Shown here in pieces: positions 7,570 through 16,400 of a DNA stretch of 18,587 nucleotides. Location of the stretch: positions 1 through 18,587 of the forward strand of contig JALHLL010000041.1 of the NCBI GenBank assembly GCA_022844575.1, given 5' to 3'. The notes below the pieces were generated by a model. That model was not told the DNA's origin. It made no database searches and worked only from the letters and a program-made list of their open reading frames with translations. How positions within the stretch are numbered: position 1 is the first letter of the stretch; each line of letters begins with the position of its first letter. Source of the DNA: a bacterium. GTDB taxonomy: Bacteria > Bacteroidota > Ignavibacteria > Kapaibacteriales > UBA961. The translations under genes and the position numbers were made by a program.

Positions 7570-9018
7570 ATGGTTGAAAAATACGAAGCAATCATAGGGT
7601 TAGAAGTTCATGCGCAATTATTGACGAACACGAAGGCATTTTGTCGTTGTTCAACATCATATAGTTTGTCACCGAATGCACATACATGTCCTGTTTGTTT
7701 AGGTTTACCCGGGGCTTTGCCCGTATTAAACAATAGAGTGGTGGAATTTGCCGTAAAGATGGGAATTGCTACGAATTGTTTGATAAGGGAGTTTTCAACC
7801 TTTTCAAGGAAAAATTATTTCTATGCCGATTTGCCTAAAGGGTATCAGATTTCTCAATACGAGGATCCTATTTGTTACGATGGTCATATTGATATCGAAA
7901 CGGGCGATGCGGGAGAAACAAAAAGCATCGGTATCACACGGATTCATATGGAAGAGGATTCCGGCAAGTCTATTCACGATGTGGATATTGATACCCTTGT
8001 GGATTTGAACAGGAGCGGTGTCCCCCTTATAGAGATAGTAAGCGGACCGGATATGAGAAGTGCGCGCGAAGCATATCAATACCTTAGTCAGATTAGGCAG
8101 ATTGTGATGTATTTGGGTATCTGTGACGGTAATCTGGAGGAAGGTTCTTTACGTTGTGATGCGAACATTTCCGTCAGAAAAAAAGGTACTGAGAAATTCG
8201 GAACAAAGGTCGAAATCAAGAACCTTAATTCATTTCGCAACGTTGAAAAAGCAATTGATTATGAGATAAAAAGGCAAGTAGAAACTCTGGAAAACGGTAA
8301 TGAGATATTTCAGGAAACAAGGATGTGGGATGCGGGTGCTCAACAGACGAAGGTAATGAGGTCGAAAGAGTTTGCTCATGATTACAGATATTTTCCCGAA
8401 CCTGATTTAGGAGGTGTGACAGTTTCCGAATCAATGTTGGAATCTGTACGTTCAACAATGCCGGAGCTGCCTCTTGATAGAAAACGACGTTTTGCTAATG
8501 AATACGGATTGCCTTGGTATGATGCGGGTATCTTAACGGAAACGCAAAAGCTAAGTGAGTACTTTGAGGAATGTTGTTCGGCTTTGATCACGAAGTCAAA
8601 GGAAAGGTATAAGCTGATAAGCAATTGGATAATGACGGAAGTTTTACGGTATCTTTCGGAAAAAGGAATAACTATAAGCGAGTTTCCGGTACCGGCCAAT
8701 CATATTGCCGAACTGGTGGAAATGTTTGCTTCCGAAGCTATAAGCAGTAAAATTGCAAAGGATATTTTTCCCGAAGTCGTTAATGGGGAATCGCCGAAAG
8801 AATTGGTGGAACGCAAAGGTTTATTGCAAATCTCCGATGAGGAGGTTATACATTCTGTAGTCGAAAAAATCCTTGCGGAGCAAACCGAAAATGTTCTTAA
8901 ATATCGTGAAGGAAAAAAGAATCTTTTCGGACATTTCGTCAGTTCCGTACTGAAGGAATTAGGGGGTAAAGCCAATCCTCGTATCGTAACAAAGTTCCTT
9001 CAAGAAAAGTTGAATTAA
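7570..9018 (+). CDS. gatB: Aspartyl/glutamyl-tRNA amidotransferase subunit B
   Basis: GatB is the kinase/transamidase subunit of the GatCAB complex, which converts Glu-tRNA(Gln) and/or Asp-tRNA(Asn) to Gln-tRNA and Asn-tRNA. I place the start at ATG 7570, giving MVEKYEAIIGLEVHAQL, the near-invariant GatB beginning. An ATG at 7543 in the same frame would add nine atypical residues. Zinc ligands are visible as C25-x-C27 and C40-P-V-C43, followed by LGLPGALPVLN. Other signatures are YFYADLPKGYQISQYE (83-98), the phosphorylation-site HMEEDSGK (126-133), LVDLNRSGVPLIEIV (143-157), EGSLRCDANISVR and TKVEIKNLNSFR. The C-terminal Yqey-like tail that holds tRNA is present and ends in NPRIVTKFLQEKLN. 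At 482 residues it is full length. gatA and gatC are not in the window, which is common because Gat genes are often scattered in this phylum. Confidence 0.97.
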   Translation: MVEKYEAIIGLEVHAQLLTNTKAFCRCSTSYSLSPNAHTCPVCLGLPGALPVLNNRVVEFAVKMGIATNCLIREFSTFSRKNYFYADLPKGYQISQYEDPICYDGHIDIETGDAGETKSIGITRIHMEEDSGKSIHDVDIDTLVDLNRSGVPLIEIVSGPDMRSAREAYQYLSQIRQIVMYLGICDGNLEEGSLRCDANISVRKKGTEKFGTKVEIKNLNSFRNVEKAIDYEIKRQVETLENGNEIFQETRMWDAGAQQTKVMRSKEFAHDYRYFPEPDLGGVTVSESMLESVRSTMPELPLDRKRRFANEYGLPWYDAGILTETQKLSEYFEECCSALITKSKERYKLISNWIMTEVLRYLSEKGITISEFPVPANHIAELVEMFASEAISSKIAKDIFPEVVNGESPKELVERKGLLQISDEEVIHSVVEKILAEQTENVLKYREGKKNLFGHFVSSVLKELGGKANPRIVTKFLQEKLN

Positions 9019-9040
9019 TGCAACAAGTTGTTGCATTAAT
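9014..9040. repeat. Perfect 13-bp dyad across the gatB stop codon
   Basis: ATTAATGCAACAA (9014-9026) and its exact reverse complement (9028-9040) flank a single G. As RNA it can form a 12-bp stem with a 3-base loop. The left arm contains the gatB TAA at 9016-9018. No T-run follows on the + strand, so it is not a standard intrinsic terminator. It may be a processing or stability hairpin at the gatB 3' end, or an operator ahead of ilvE, whose ATG is 32 bases further on. Confidence 0.6.
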
Positions 9041-9072
9041 GATATTCAATACACATTAAGAAAGGAGAGAAT

Positions 9073-9993
9073 ATGCCGCCACTTCCAAAAACAGAATTTA
9101 TCTGGATGAATGGTGATTTTATTGCATGGGATGAGGCGAAAATCCATGTTCTTTCCCACGTAGTCCATTATGGTTCAAGTTGGTTCGAGGGAATAAGGGC
9201 TTACAATACAAAAAAAGGTACGGCAATTTTCCGTTTACATGAACATATAAAAAGGTTGCATCTTTCGGCAAAGGTTTATCATTCGCAGTTACCGTACACA
9301 GTAGATGAATTGTGTGAAGCAAGTAAGGAATTGGTACGTAGGAACAAGTTGGATGATTGTTATTTACGTCCTGTAGCTTTCCGAGGATATGGCGAACTCG
9401 GCGTTTATCCGTTAAACTGCCCGATAGATGTGGTTATTGCCGGATGGAAATGGGGTAAATATTTAGGAAAAGACGCATTGGAGCAAGGGGTTGACGTATG
9501 TGTTTCTTCATGGCAGAGATTGTCGAATTCCTCGATGCCGCCGCTTTCCAAAGCGGGCGGAAATTACCTTAACTCACAACTGATACGGATAGAAGCATTA
9601 CAGAACGGTTTTTCAGAAGGAATAGGGCTTGATAATCAGGGTTGTGTGAGTGAAGGAAGCGGCGAGAATATATTTTTTGTACATGATGGTACTCTTTATA
9701 CTCCACCGCTTAGTGCATCAATACTACAAGGCATTACAAGGGCAAGCGTAATAGCCATTGCCAAAGACTTGGGACTTCCGATTATGGAGACGGCAATTCC
9801 TCGTACTTTCTTATATACTTCCGATGAAGTATTTTTTAGCGGCACTGCGGTCGAAATTACGCCTGTTAGATCGGTAGATAGAATTGAGGTAGGCGATGGC
9901 AAACCGGGAGTTATAACAAGGGCTATTCAGGAACGTTTTTTTGACATTGTCCAGAACGGGAACGATCCGTACAATTGGCTGACCTTTGTTTGA
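9073..9993 (+). CDS. ilvE: Branched-chain amino acid aminotransferase
   Basis: This 306-residue class IV PLP enzyme moves the amino group between glutamate and the 2-oxo acids of Leu, Ile and Val, in the last step of synthesis or the first of breakdown. The PLP lysine is K160 in LSKAGGNYLNSQ. Phosphate and cofactor contacts are visible in EGIGLDNQGCVSEGSGENIF (residues 183-201, with E194) and FSGTAVEITPVRSVD. The N-terminal WMNGDFIAWDEAKIHVLSH and HYGSSWFEGIRAY are typical of IlvE as opposed to D-amino acid transaminase or 4-amino-4-deoxychorismate lyase. A clear Shine-Dalgarno site, AAAGGAG at 9061-9067, lies 5 bases before the ATG, which fixes the start and is unusual among the genes here. 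It lies between gatB and the E1 gene; proximity to the latter makes a branched-chain oxo-acid supply role likely. Confidence 0.97.
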   Translation: MPPLPKTEFIWMNGDFIAWDEAKIHVLSHVVHYGSSWFEGIRAYNTKKGTAIFRLHEHIKRLHLSAKVYHSQLPYTVDELCEASKELVRRNKLDDCYLRPVAFRGYGELGVYPLNCPIDVVIAGWKWGKYLGKDALEQGVDVCVSSWQRLSNSSMPPLSKAGGNYLNSQLIRIEALQNGFSEGIGLDNQGCVSEGSGENIFFVHDGTLYTPPLSASILQGITRASVIAIAKDLGLPIMETAIPRTFLYTSDEVFFSGTAVEITPVRSVDRIEVGDGKPGVITRAIQERFFDIVQNGNDPYNWLTFV

Positions 9994-10060
9994 AAATGAA
10001 AGATTATCATTTTTTATTTTAGAATTTTACCAAAAAATTATTTAATAGAACTATAATATT

Positions 10061-12346
10061 ATGGCATCGAAAAAAATACCGATTGAGGCACCTATACCCG
10101 CGAAGAAAAAACAGGTTCATACAGGTACGGTTTCCCCAATAAAAAAAGAACAGAATAAAAAGATAGTTTCGAGTGTTTCTAATAATAAAAAAAAGTTAGA
10201 TACTCCGAAAAATAATGTATCGCCAAAACAAATAGCAATTAATAAAGAAGCTCCGGTAAAGGCAAAAAAAATTACACTTAATACTGTACAAACTACTGTG
10301 CCTTTTAGTGCATTCGATACGAAAGGATTTTCAAAAGAACAAATAATCGAGTGGTATCGTTTAATGCACTTAGGTCGTCGTTTGGATGAAAAGGCAGCTT
10401 TATATTTGAAAATGGCAAAAGGGTGGTCATATCATGCACCATTTGCCGGACATGATGGTATTCAACTTGCTATTGGTCAGATTTTCCGTTCAAGTAAAGA
10501 CTTCTTATTTCCTTATTACAGGGATTTGATGACTTGTCTTTCTGCCGGACTTACGGTAGAAGAAATAATAATGAACGGTTTGAGTAAAGATGGTGATGTG
10601 GCAGGTGGCGGAAGGCATATGAGTAATCACTTTGCAAAGCCGTCTGTTCGCATACAAAACGGTTCTTCTTGTACGGGTAACCACTGCCAGCATGCTGCCG
10701 GCACGGCAAGAGCAATAAAAAAATATAATGGCGATGAATTGTCTATCTATTCGGGTGGCGAATCAGCATGTTCGGAAGGGTATTTTTATGAGGCGGTTAA
10801 TGGTGCGTCACGTGAAAAACTACCCGTAATTTTTGTTATTCAGAATAATAAGTTCGGAATATCGGTTCCTGTTGCGGAACAAACAGCAAATGCACGGGTT
10901 TCCGATAATTTTATCGGTTTTAAATATCTGAAAATAATTAATTGCGACGGACGCGATCCATTCGATTCTTATCGTGCACTTTCGGAAGCGCGTGATTATG
11001 TTCTTTCGGGTGCAGGACCGGCTATGGTTCATGCCGACTGTGACAGACTTTTATCGCATTCCAATTCCGACAATCATGAATTATATCGTACCAAAGAAGA
11101 AATAGATGAAATGTGGAAACGTGATCCCCTTGCACGTTTTCGTCAAACTGTTTTGGAAAATTCGATTCTCACAGAAAAACAATTAGCGGAATTGGAAGAA
11201 AATAATAAACAAGTAATATTTGCTGCTGCTGATATTGTTGAACCTTCTCCCGATCCTTCTCCCGAATCTTATACACAATTTGTTTTACCACCTCCGCTTA
11301 TTGACTATACGGACAACTCCGAAAACGGATACTCCAATAATCCGAATGAGCAGCAATTAACTTTACGCGAAGCTATCAATGCTGCAATGACGCAGGAGTT
11401 TACACGCAACCCCAATACATTCTTATGGGGTCAGGATGTTGCTTCCGTGAAAAAGCAGGGAATTTTTAATGTGCCGAAAGGGATGCTTGATGCTTTTGGT
11501 AATGATAGAATTTTCAATGCACCCATTGCCGAAGATTATATAGTAGGTACAGCAAACGGCTTCAGCCGTTATCGTGATGATATTCGGGTGGTGATTGAAG
11601 GTGCTGAATTTGCGGACTACTTTTGGCCTGCCATGGAGCAGTTAATAGAATGCAGTCATGATTATTGGCGTACTAAGGGTCAATTCTCACCTAATATTGT
11701 GATTCGATTGGCAAGTGGTGGCTATATACAAGGAGGTTTATATCATTCACAAAACCTTGATACAGTATTTGCCGCATTACCCGGAATACGTGTCGTTTGC
11801 CCCTCATTTGCCGATGATGCTGTCGGTTTGATGAGACATGCCATTCGTGCGGGTGGTGTTACAATGTTTCTTGAGCCAAAATTTTTATATAATTACAGAC
11901 CTACATCCGCTTCAATGCCGGATGAGAACTTTATGATACCTTTCGGTAAAGCAAAAGTACGTAAGCAGGGCTCTGATATTACACTCGTCAGCTATGGCAA
12001 TGCAATGCCTATTTCTTTAATGGCGGCAGAAGAACTGGCTAATAGGGGTGTATCGGTAGAAGTAATAGATTTACGATCATTGGCTCCATGGGACAAACAA
12101 ACAGTTTTTGATTCGGTTCGCAAAACAGGGCGGGCAGTGGTTGCACATGAGCATTATCTGACCGGTGGTTTTGGCGGAGAAGTTGCATCAAGTATTACGG
12201 CTGAATGTTTTAAAAGCTTGGATGCACCCGTTCTTAGGGTCGCATCGAAAGATACTCCTGTGGGTTTTGCAAAGTCTCTTGAGGCAGTAATTCTATTACA
12301 GAAAACGGATATTGTTAATGCTTTGGATAAGGTACTGACATACTGA
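10061..12346 (+). CDS. Fused alpha-beta 2-oxo acid dehydrogenase E1, probably branched-chain type
   Basis: This 761-residue thiamine diphosphate enzyme carries out oxidative decarboxylation and passes the acyl group to an E2 lipoyl enzyme, which is not in the window. Residues 1-80 are a basic, low-complexity Lys/Pro/Asn-rich extension (about 18 Lys by eye). Residues 90-390 are the alpha domain: YYRD (152-155), GRHMSNHF, and the ThDP motif GGESACSEG...QNN (232-263), where the usual GDG/GEG reads GES. LSHSNSD (331-337) matches the HSxSD phosphorylation-loop region of branched-chain E1alpha. A Pro/Ser/Asp linker (about 394-412) leads to the beta domain: GQDV, NAPIAEDYIVG (486-496, catalytic Glu), GGLYHSQN (558-565), EPKFLY, and TLVSYGNAMP at the transketolase C domain. 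Fused E1 is seen in this phylum. Beside ilvE, it fits branched-chain oxo acid use or branched fatty acid priming. A broad-specificity or pyruvate-type E1 is the alternative. Confidence 0.92.
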   Translation: MASKKIPIEAPIPAKKKQVHTGTVSPIKKEQNKKIVSSVSNNKKKLDTPKNNVSPKQIAINKEAPVKAKKITLNTVQTTVPFSAFDTKGFSKEQIIEWYRLMHLGRRLDEKAALYLKMAKGWSYHAPFAGHDGIQLAIGQIFRSSKDFLFPYYRDLMTCLSAGLTVEEIIMNGLSKDGDVAGGGRHMSNHFAKPSVRIQNGSSCTGNHCQHAAGTARAIKKYNGDELSIYSGGESACSEGYFYEAVNGASREKLPVIFVIQNNKFGISVPVAEQTANARVSDNFIGFKYLKIINCDGRDPFDSYRALSEARDYVLSGAGPAMVHADCDRLLSHSNSDNHELYRTKEEIDEMWKRDPLARFRQTVLENSILTEKQLAELEENNKQVIFAAADIVEPSPDPSPESYTQFVLPPPLIDYTDNSENGYSNNPNEQQLTLREAINAAMTQEFTRNPNTFLWGQDVASVKKQGIFNVPKGMLDAFGNDRIFNAPIAEDYIVGTANGFSRYRDDIRVVIEGAEFADYFWPAMEQLIECSHDYWRTKGQFSPNIVIRLASGGYIQGGLYHSQNLDTVFAALPGIRVVCPSFADDAVGLMRHAIRAGGVTMFLEPKFLYNYRPTSASMPDENFMIPFGKAKVRKQGSDITLVSYGNAMPISLMAAEELANRGVSVEVIDLRSLAPWDKQTVFDSVRKTGRAVVAHEHYLTGGFGGEVASSITAECFKSLDAPVLRVASKDTPVGFAKSLEAVILLQKTDIVNALDKVLTY

Positions 12347-12597
12347 CAAATGAACAAAAAATCACTGTGAAAATAATCTGACACTGTGAAAAACGCGGCA
12401 CGTCACTAAATGAACGAATAAATGTGACTATGGCTTAATTTTTTATCTCGGATTATGTTCTGAATTGGTAGTTCGGCGTCGGAGGACTATATTTGCATCT
12501 CATTTTGCCTTAATGGGCGAAGTGTGTTTATATTGTCGTACAGACAAACTATTGATTTTTGAGCACTTACATAAAACTTAAAGAGAAACAGATACTT
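12347..12597 (+). promoter_or_regulatory. Intergenic region with paired direct repeats and promoter
   Basis: This is the longest non-coding stretch in the window, 251 bases. Its left part has two exact copies of CACTGTGAAAA (12363-12373 and 12382-12392), starting 19 bases apart, and two of AAATGAAC (12348-12355 and 12408-12415). A T-run at 12440-12445 has no convincing stem before it. The right part holds the TPR-gene promoter. No short gene or structured RNA was recognised. Confidence 0.5.
12465..12495 (+). promoter_or_regulatory. Bacteroidetes-type promoter for the TPR gene
   Basis: TTG at 12465-12467 and TATATTTG at 12488-12495 are separated by 20 bases. This matches the -33 (TTG/TTTG) and exact -7 (TAnnTTTG) arrangement of Bacteroidetes sigma-A promoters. 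Transcription would start near 12501, giving a leader of about 97 bases before the ATG at 12598. It may also drive the giant gene downstream, which lacks a recognisable promoter of its own. Confidence 0.6.
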
Positions 12598-13311
12598 ATG
12601 ACTACAAATGCAGATGTTAACAATGATATTGTAGAAGAGGCGGAAAAGGGCGGTTCGTCCATAAAGTCCGATGAATTCTTTAAAAAGAATATGACCATGA
12701 TAGGGGGCGGTATTATTATCGTCTTGGTAGCTATAGGACTTTACTGGTACATCTCAAATAACCAAAAAGAAAAAGAAGCAATTGCTTCGCTTGCACTCTC
12801 GCGTGTTAAAATTTTCTATGAACGTGCGGAATTCGATAAGGCCTTAAAAGGTGATCCGGCTATTAAGATTCGCGGCGAATCAATTATAGGTTTGCGTGAA
12901 ATCGTTGAAAACTATGGAAGTACGTCCGCAGGGAAAATGGCGGCTTTGATGTCAGGCGACATTTTGCTTTCGCAAAAAAAGTATTCGGAAGCATTAAGTA
13001 TGTATGAAGCAGCGCAGGGCGGCGACTCGAAAATACTTGCCGTGGGAGCAAAAGCCGGTATGGCTGCTTGTAAAGAATCGGAAAAAAAGTATTCGGAAGC
13101 AGCCCCGATGTATGAAGAGGCGGCGCAGTATATGAAAGAGATAGGAGATGAGGCAAAATACAGATATTTTGCTGCATTAAGTTATGAAAAATCAGGCAAT
13201 AAGGACAAAGCTAAGGAACTCTACACATTGATTACGAAAGAGAATAGGGATACGGAATTCAAAGATCTTGCGATTGGGGCTATGTCCCGACTTGGCATGA
13301 TTATTGAATGA
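12598..13311 (+). CDS. Membrane-anchored tetratricopeptide repeat protein
   Basis: The 237-residue protein has a short acidic cytoplasmic head, one membrane helix at residues 34-52 (IGGGIIIVLVAIGLYWYIS), and a periplasmic TPR domain. TPR-type helix pairs appear at about 115-140, 150-180 and 187-214, with the hallmark small/aromatic pattern, for example KKYSEALSMYEAA and YFAALSYEKSGNKDKAKELY. This architecture is that of YfgM-like ancillary TPR proteins that bind translocon or envelope chaperone partners, but the sequence alone does not establish orthology. I choose ATG 12598; a TTG at 12559 in frame would add 13 residues in what looks like the leader. It is followed 90 bases later by the giant exported protein, so a chaperone or export-helper role for that product is possible but only inferred. 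Confidence 0.82.
   Translation: MTTNADVNNDIVEEAEKGGSSIKSDEFFKKNMTMIGGGIIIVLVAIGLYWYISNNQKEKEAIASLALSRVKIFYERAEFDKALKGDPAIKIRGESIIGLREIVENYGSTSAGKMAALMSGDILLSQKKYSEALSMYEAAQGGDSKILAVGAKAGMAACKESEKKYSEAAPMYEEAAQYMKEIGDEAKYRYFAALSYEKSGNKDKAKELYTLITKENRDTEFKDLAIGAMSRLGMIIE
12974..13101 (+). repeat. Exact 20-base direct repeat within TPR units
   Basis: AAAAAAAGTATTCGGAAGCA occurs at 12974-12993 and 13082-13101, 108 bases (36 codons) apart, in the same frame, encoding KKYSEA in consecutive TPR units. The preserved nucleotide identity, including an A7 run, suggests recent duplication or gene conversion of one TPR unit. Confidence 0.7.
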
Positions 13312-13392
13312 GAGGGGTTGCTATAAGTGTCTGCATGGCACACTAAAAACATGAAAATAATGAGAAAAACAACAAATTTTTTTATCCAAAAC

Positions 13393-13404
13393 GGAGGTTT
13401 TATG
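13393..13404 (+). promoter_or_regulatory. Shine-Dalgarno site fixing the giant gene start
   Basis: GGAGG at 13393-13397 lies 4 bases before ATG 13402. Most genes in this window lack such a site, so its presence favours this start over the in-frame ATGs at 13351 and 13360, which have only A-rich leaders. The spacing is a little short. Confidence 0.55.
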
Positions 13405-16400
13405 CAACGTTGGTTTCGTTTAGGCGCAGTTGCAGCGCTTCTTTTCCTGACGACATTGGTGGGAAAAGCGCAGCCCCCGCGCATTCAGGTGAGCGGGCGA
13501 GTGGGTCCTAATGACGTTATGATATTCCAGCAAAGGAATGTCTATCAAATCAATGGAACGCTGACAATTGCCGGTACTCTTATTATAGAGCCGGGAACGG
13601 AAATCGTGTTTCTCGATAATGGTCGAATTATAGATTCGGTCGGTGGACGGATTATTGCCGATGGTCGTATGGCGGCATCATATAACAATACGACACCCTC
13701 TACAATCGGTTTGTTGCGCTATAATGATATGCGCTACTTCTTGAACGGATCGGTAGTCAGTGAAGTTAACTTCAATGAGCCGACTATTCAGGGTAATCTT
13801 TCCTACCCTTCCAACTTTGTTAATGCGGCGGGTTATGGAAAGTATAATCACATCTTCAACGTAGTTCTCGATACCGTTAATAAACGTATCGAAAATCTTA
13901 GGAATCCGGCTGCTTTGCCGGGTCAAGGTTCGGGTAAAGTGGTGATATCACCACTTCGTGCTATTATGTTTGCTGCGGCACGTCTTGAGTCTGAAGATGA
14001 TATTATCAAGTTCCAACCATGGAGACGCTTAAATAACCAGAGTATCAATATACCTTTTTCGCAATCGAATCGTAGAATCGTTTTCCGTGCGCAAAGAGTA
14101 AATGACTATTCGAGAGAATGGGGACATATTATTGTACTTCCGGGTGCACGCGCTGCTTTCTTCCGTGATTGCGATTTCCGTGAATTCAGAAAAGATACGA
14201 CAGTTGATGATAAGCCGTTATACCTTGTAAATCGTGCGGACACAGTAGGTAAAACACAGGCGCAAAAAGCAGCACTTTTCAGTGCTTATAATGATTTGAA
14301 TAAGCACATGCTTACTCAAACAAACGGTTCCGGTGGTGCTATTACTACATTTGCTTCCCGTACATGGATGGTAAATTGTACATTCACGAACAACCTTGCT
14401 CGTTACCGCGGTGGTGCTGTTCAGATGTTGCAAGCACCGGAAGGTAAAGGAGTTTATCCTGATACTACAGGTTTGCAAATCGGTTATTATCCTTGGTTAG
14501 ATAAAAACCCTGCACTTACAGAACCGGATGGCTCTCCTATCCTACAAAGAGTACGTCAGTTGGATGAACTTGACCGTACAGCGGCTGAACCAGCTGTTTC
14601 TTTGAACAATGCGGCACGTCAGTTGGCAGACGATTCACGTCTTGCTGTTTATGCCGGTCGTATTCGTCAGTTGACTTTCCAAAACAACCAAGTTTTGAAC
14701 TCGGACGTTGACACTGTAAGAATTAACGGTAACAGAGTTTTAACTGATGCCGATAAAGCGTCGAAACTTTATGACGAAAACTGGAAAAACACTGCTTTTG
14801 GTGGTGCTCTTTATATTTCAGGTCGTGAAATTGATGAAAATCGCAAAATAGAAATTGGTCTTGGTGTTAATGATTCTATCAGAACATCAACAGGTCCTAA
14901 CGGCTTTACTTCTATGTTAAGCAAAGACTATATCATTTTTGAAAACAATCAGGCACTTACACGCCAACCGCTTTTAGCTATTATCAATAGCAAGGTTAGA
15001 AATAACCGCGGTTCTAAGGGTGGTGCATTGTATATCGGTGATTATACCTCGGTAATTTTTAATGGTACTGTTAGAAATAACCGTACTTCGACTCCGTATT
15101 TGAATAATGATAACAGCGAGTTTCTTTCTCTTGGCGGTGGTATCTACCATGATAATACCTTAGGAAGACTTCAAGTTCGCGGACATATCAATAGTCAAAC
15201 GGAATTTAGTGGTAATACTGCTGCTGCCGGTGGTGCTATCCACGTTAATGGTAATACCGACCCACGTCCTTCACCGATTATCGGTGGTTCGGATGTTCCG
15301 AATCCTCGTTTGCGTGATTATGGTCGCCGTATTGTTTTCCAAAACAACTCGGCAACTGCACATGGTGGTGCTGTATATACAAACCGCAATATGATGGTTC
15401 ACGGTGCGGGTGGTTTTATTAATGACTTACCTCTTGCACAGGCGTATGGCCCTGGTTTCAGTGTTCGTTTTGAAAATAATCAAGCGACATTCTCCGGTGG
15501 TGCTATTGCGATACACCTGCCAAGCATCGAGCCTCCGGTTCCGGTTTCTCAGCGTGCAATTCGTTTGGTACGTGCTGAGTTCATCAATAACAAAGTTGGC
15601 GATGTTCCTGCAAGTTTAGGTTTTGAAGGCGTTAAAAAAGTTCGTGGAGGTGGTGCCGTTTACTCTATGAACGGTGATCTTAACTTAGTAAAAGGCGTAT
15701 TGTTCGATATGAATACAGCTATGAACGGTAATGGCGGTGCTATTGCTATGATTCATCCTCGTACATCGTCGAAACGCTTTTTCGTAACGGATGCCGACAT
15801 GCCAATGGTAATGCCTGACGGCGTTGTAGATTCTTATCACTCTACCGATTCTTTGTTTGATAATAGAATGATTGCCGCAGTTCCGGCTGACGTGAGAATG
15901 CTTACGCGTTTCCACAATAATATGGCGGAAACAAAGCCGAACCCTGCATTGCAAGGTAGCGGTACAACGCAAATGGCTCCAAACAACATTGATGTGAAAC
16001 GTTTCCATCCGGGCTTCCGTCGTGATATGGCGGGTAATGGTATCCGTGAAAACGGTGTAGGTCTTGGTGGTGCAATCTATATTCTTGACTCCGTTACTCC
16101 ATTAAGAAATTTCAGAATGGATACGATTTTCTTTAATCGTGTTCGTATTCAAAATAATAACGCTTATACAGGTGCTGCGATATATTCGGATAACTTCGAT
16201 TTAAAACTTGCACTTACACGTACATTAGTAACAAATAACCGTGCTACATCCAATATCGGACGTAGTCAAGATGTTATCAGAGGTCCTAAAATCTCTAACG
16301 ATAATCCTGCATCTTCCGATTTAGCTGGAGCAATTTTCTACGGTGATGTTATCGGTCCTATTCCGTGGACAACCTATCATATCGGTGCAAATTCGATATT

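Noticed and set aside
9993..10013. Weak 7-bp AT hairpin (AAAATGA/TCATTTT) after ilvE followed by T-rich DNA, a possible terminator; also TTTG (9989) and TATTTTAG (10015) as a possible promoter for the E1 gene
   Set aside because: The stem has a single G/C pair, too weak to call, and the -7 candidate misses the consensus at a key T with a long 22-base spacer.
12394..12445. Possible terminator after the E1 gene (GTCAC/GTGAC with later T-run)
   Set aside because: Five-bp stem with a 17-base loop and 20 bases before the T-run does not make an intrinsic terminator.
13331..13347. GTGT...ACAC hairpin in the leader of the giant gene, considered as a riboswitch or terminator
   Set aside because: Only four paired bases and no conserved riboswitch elements or T-run.
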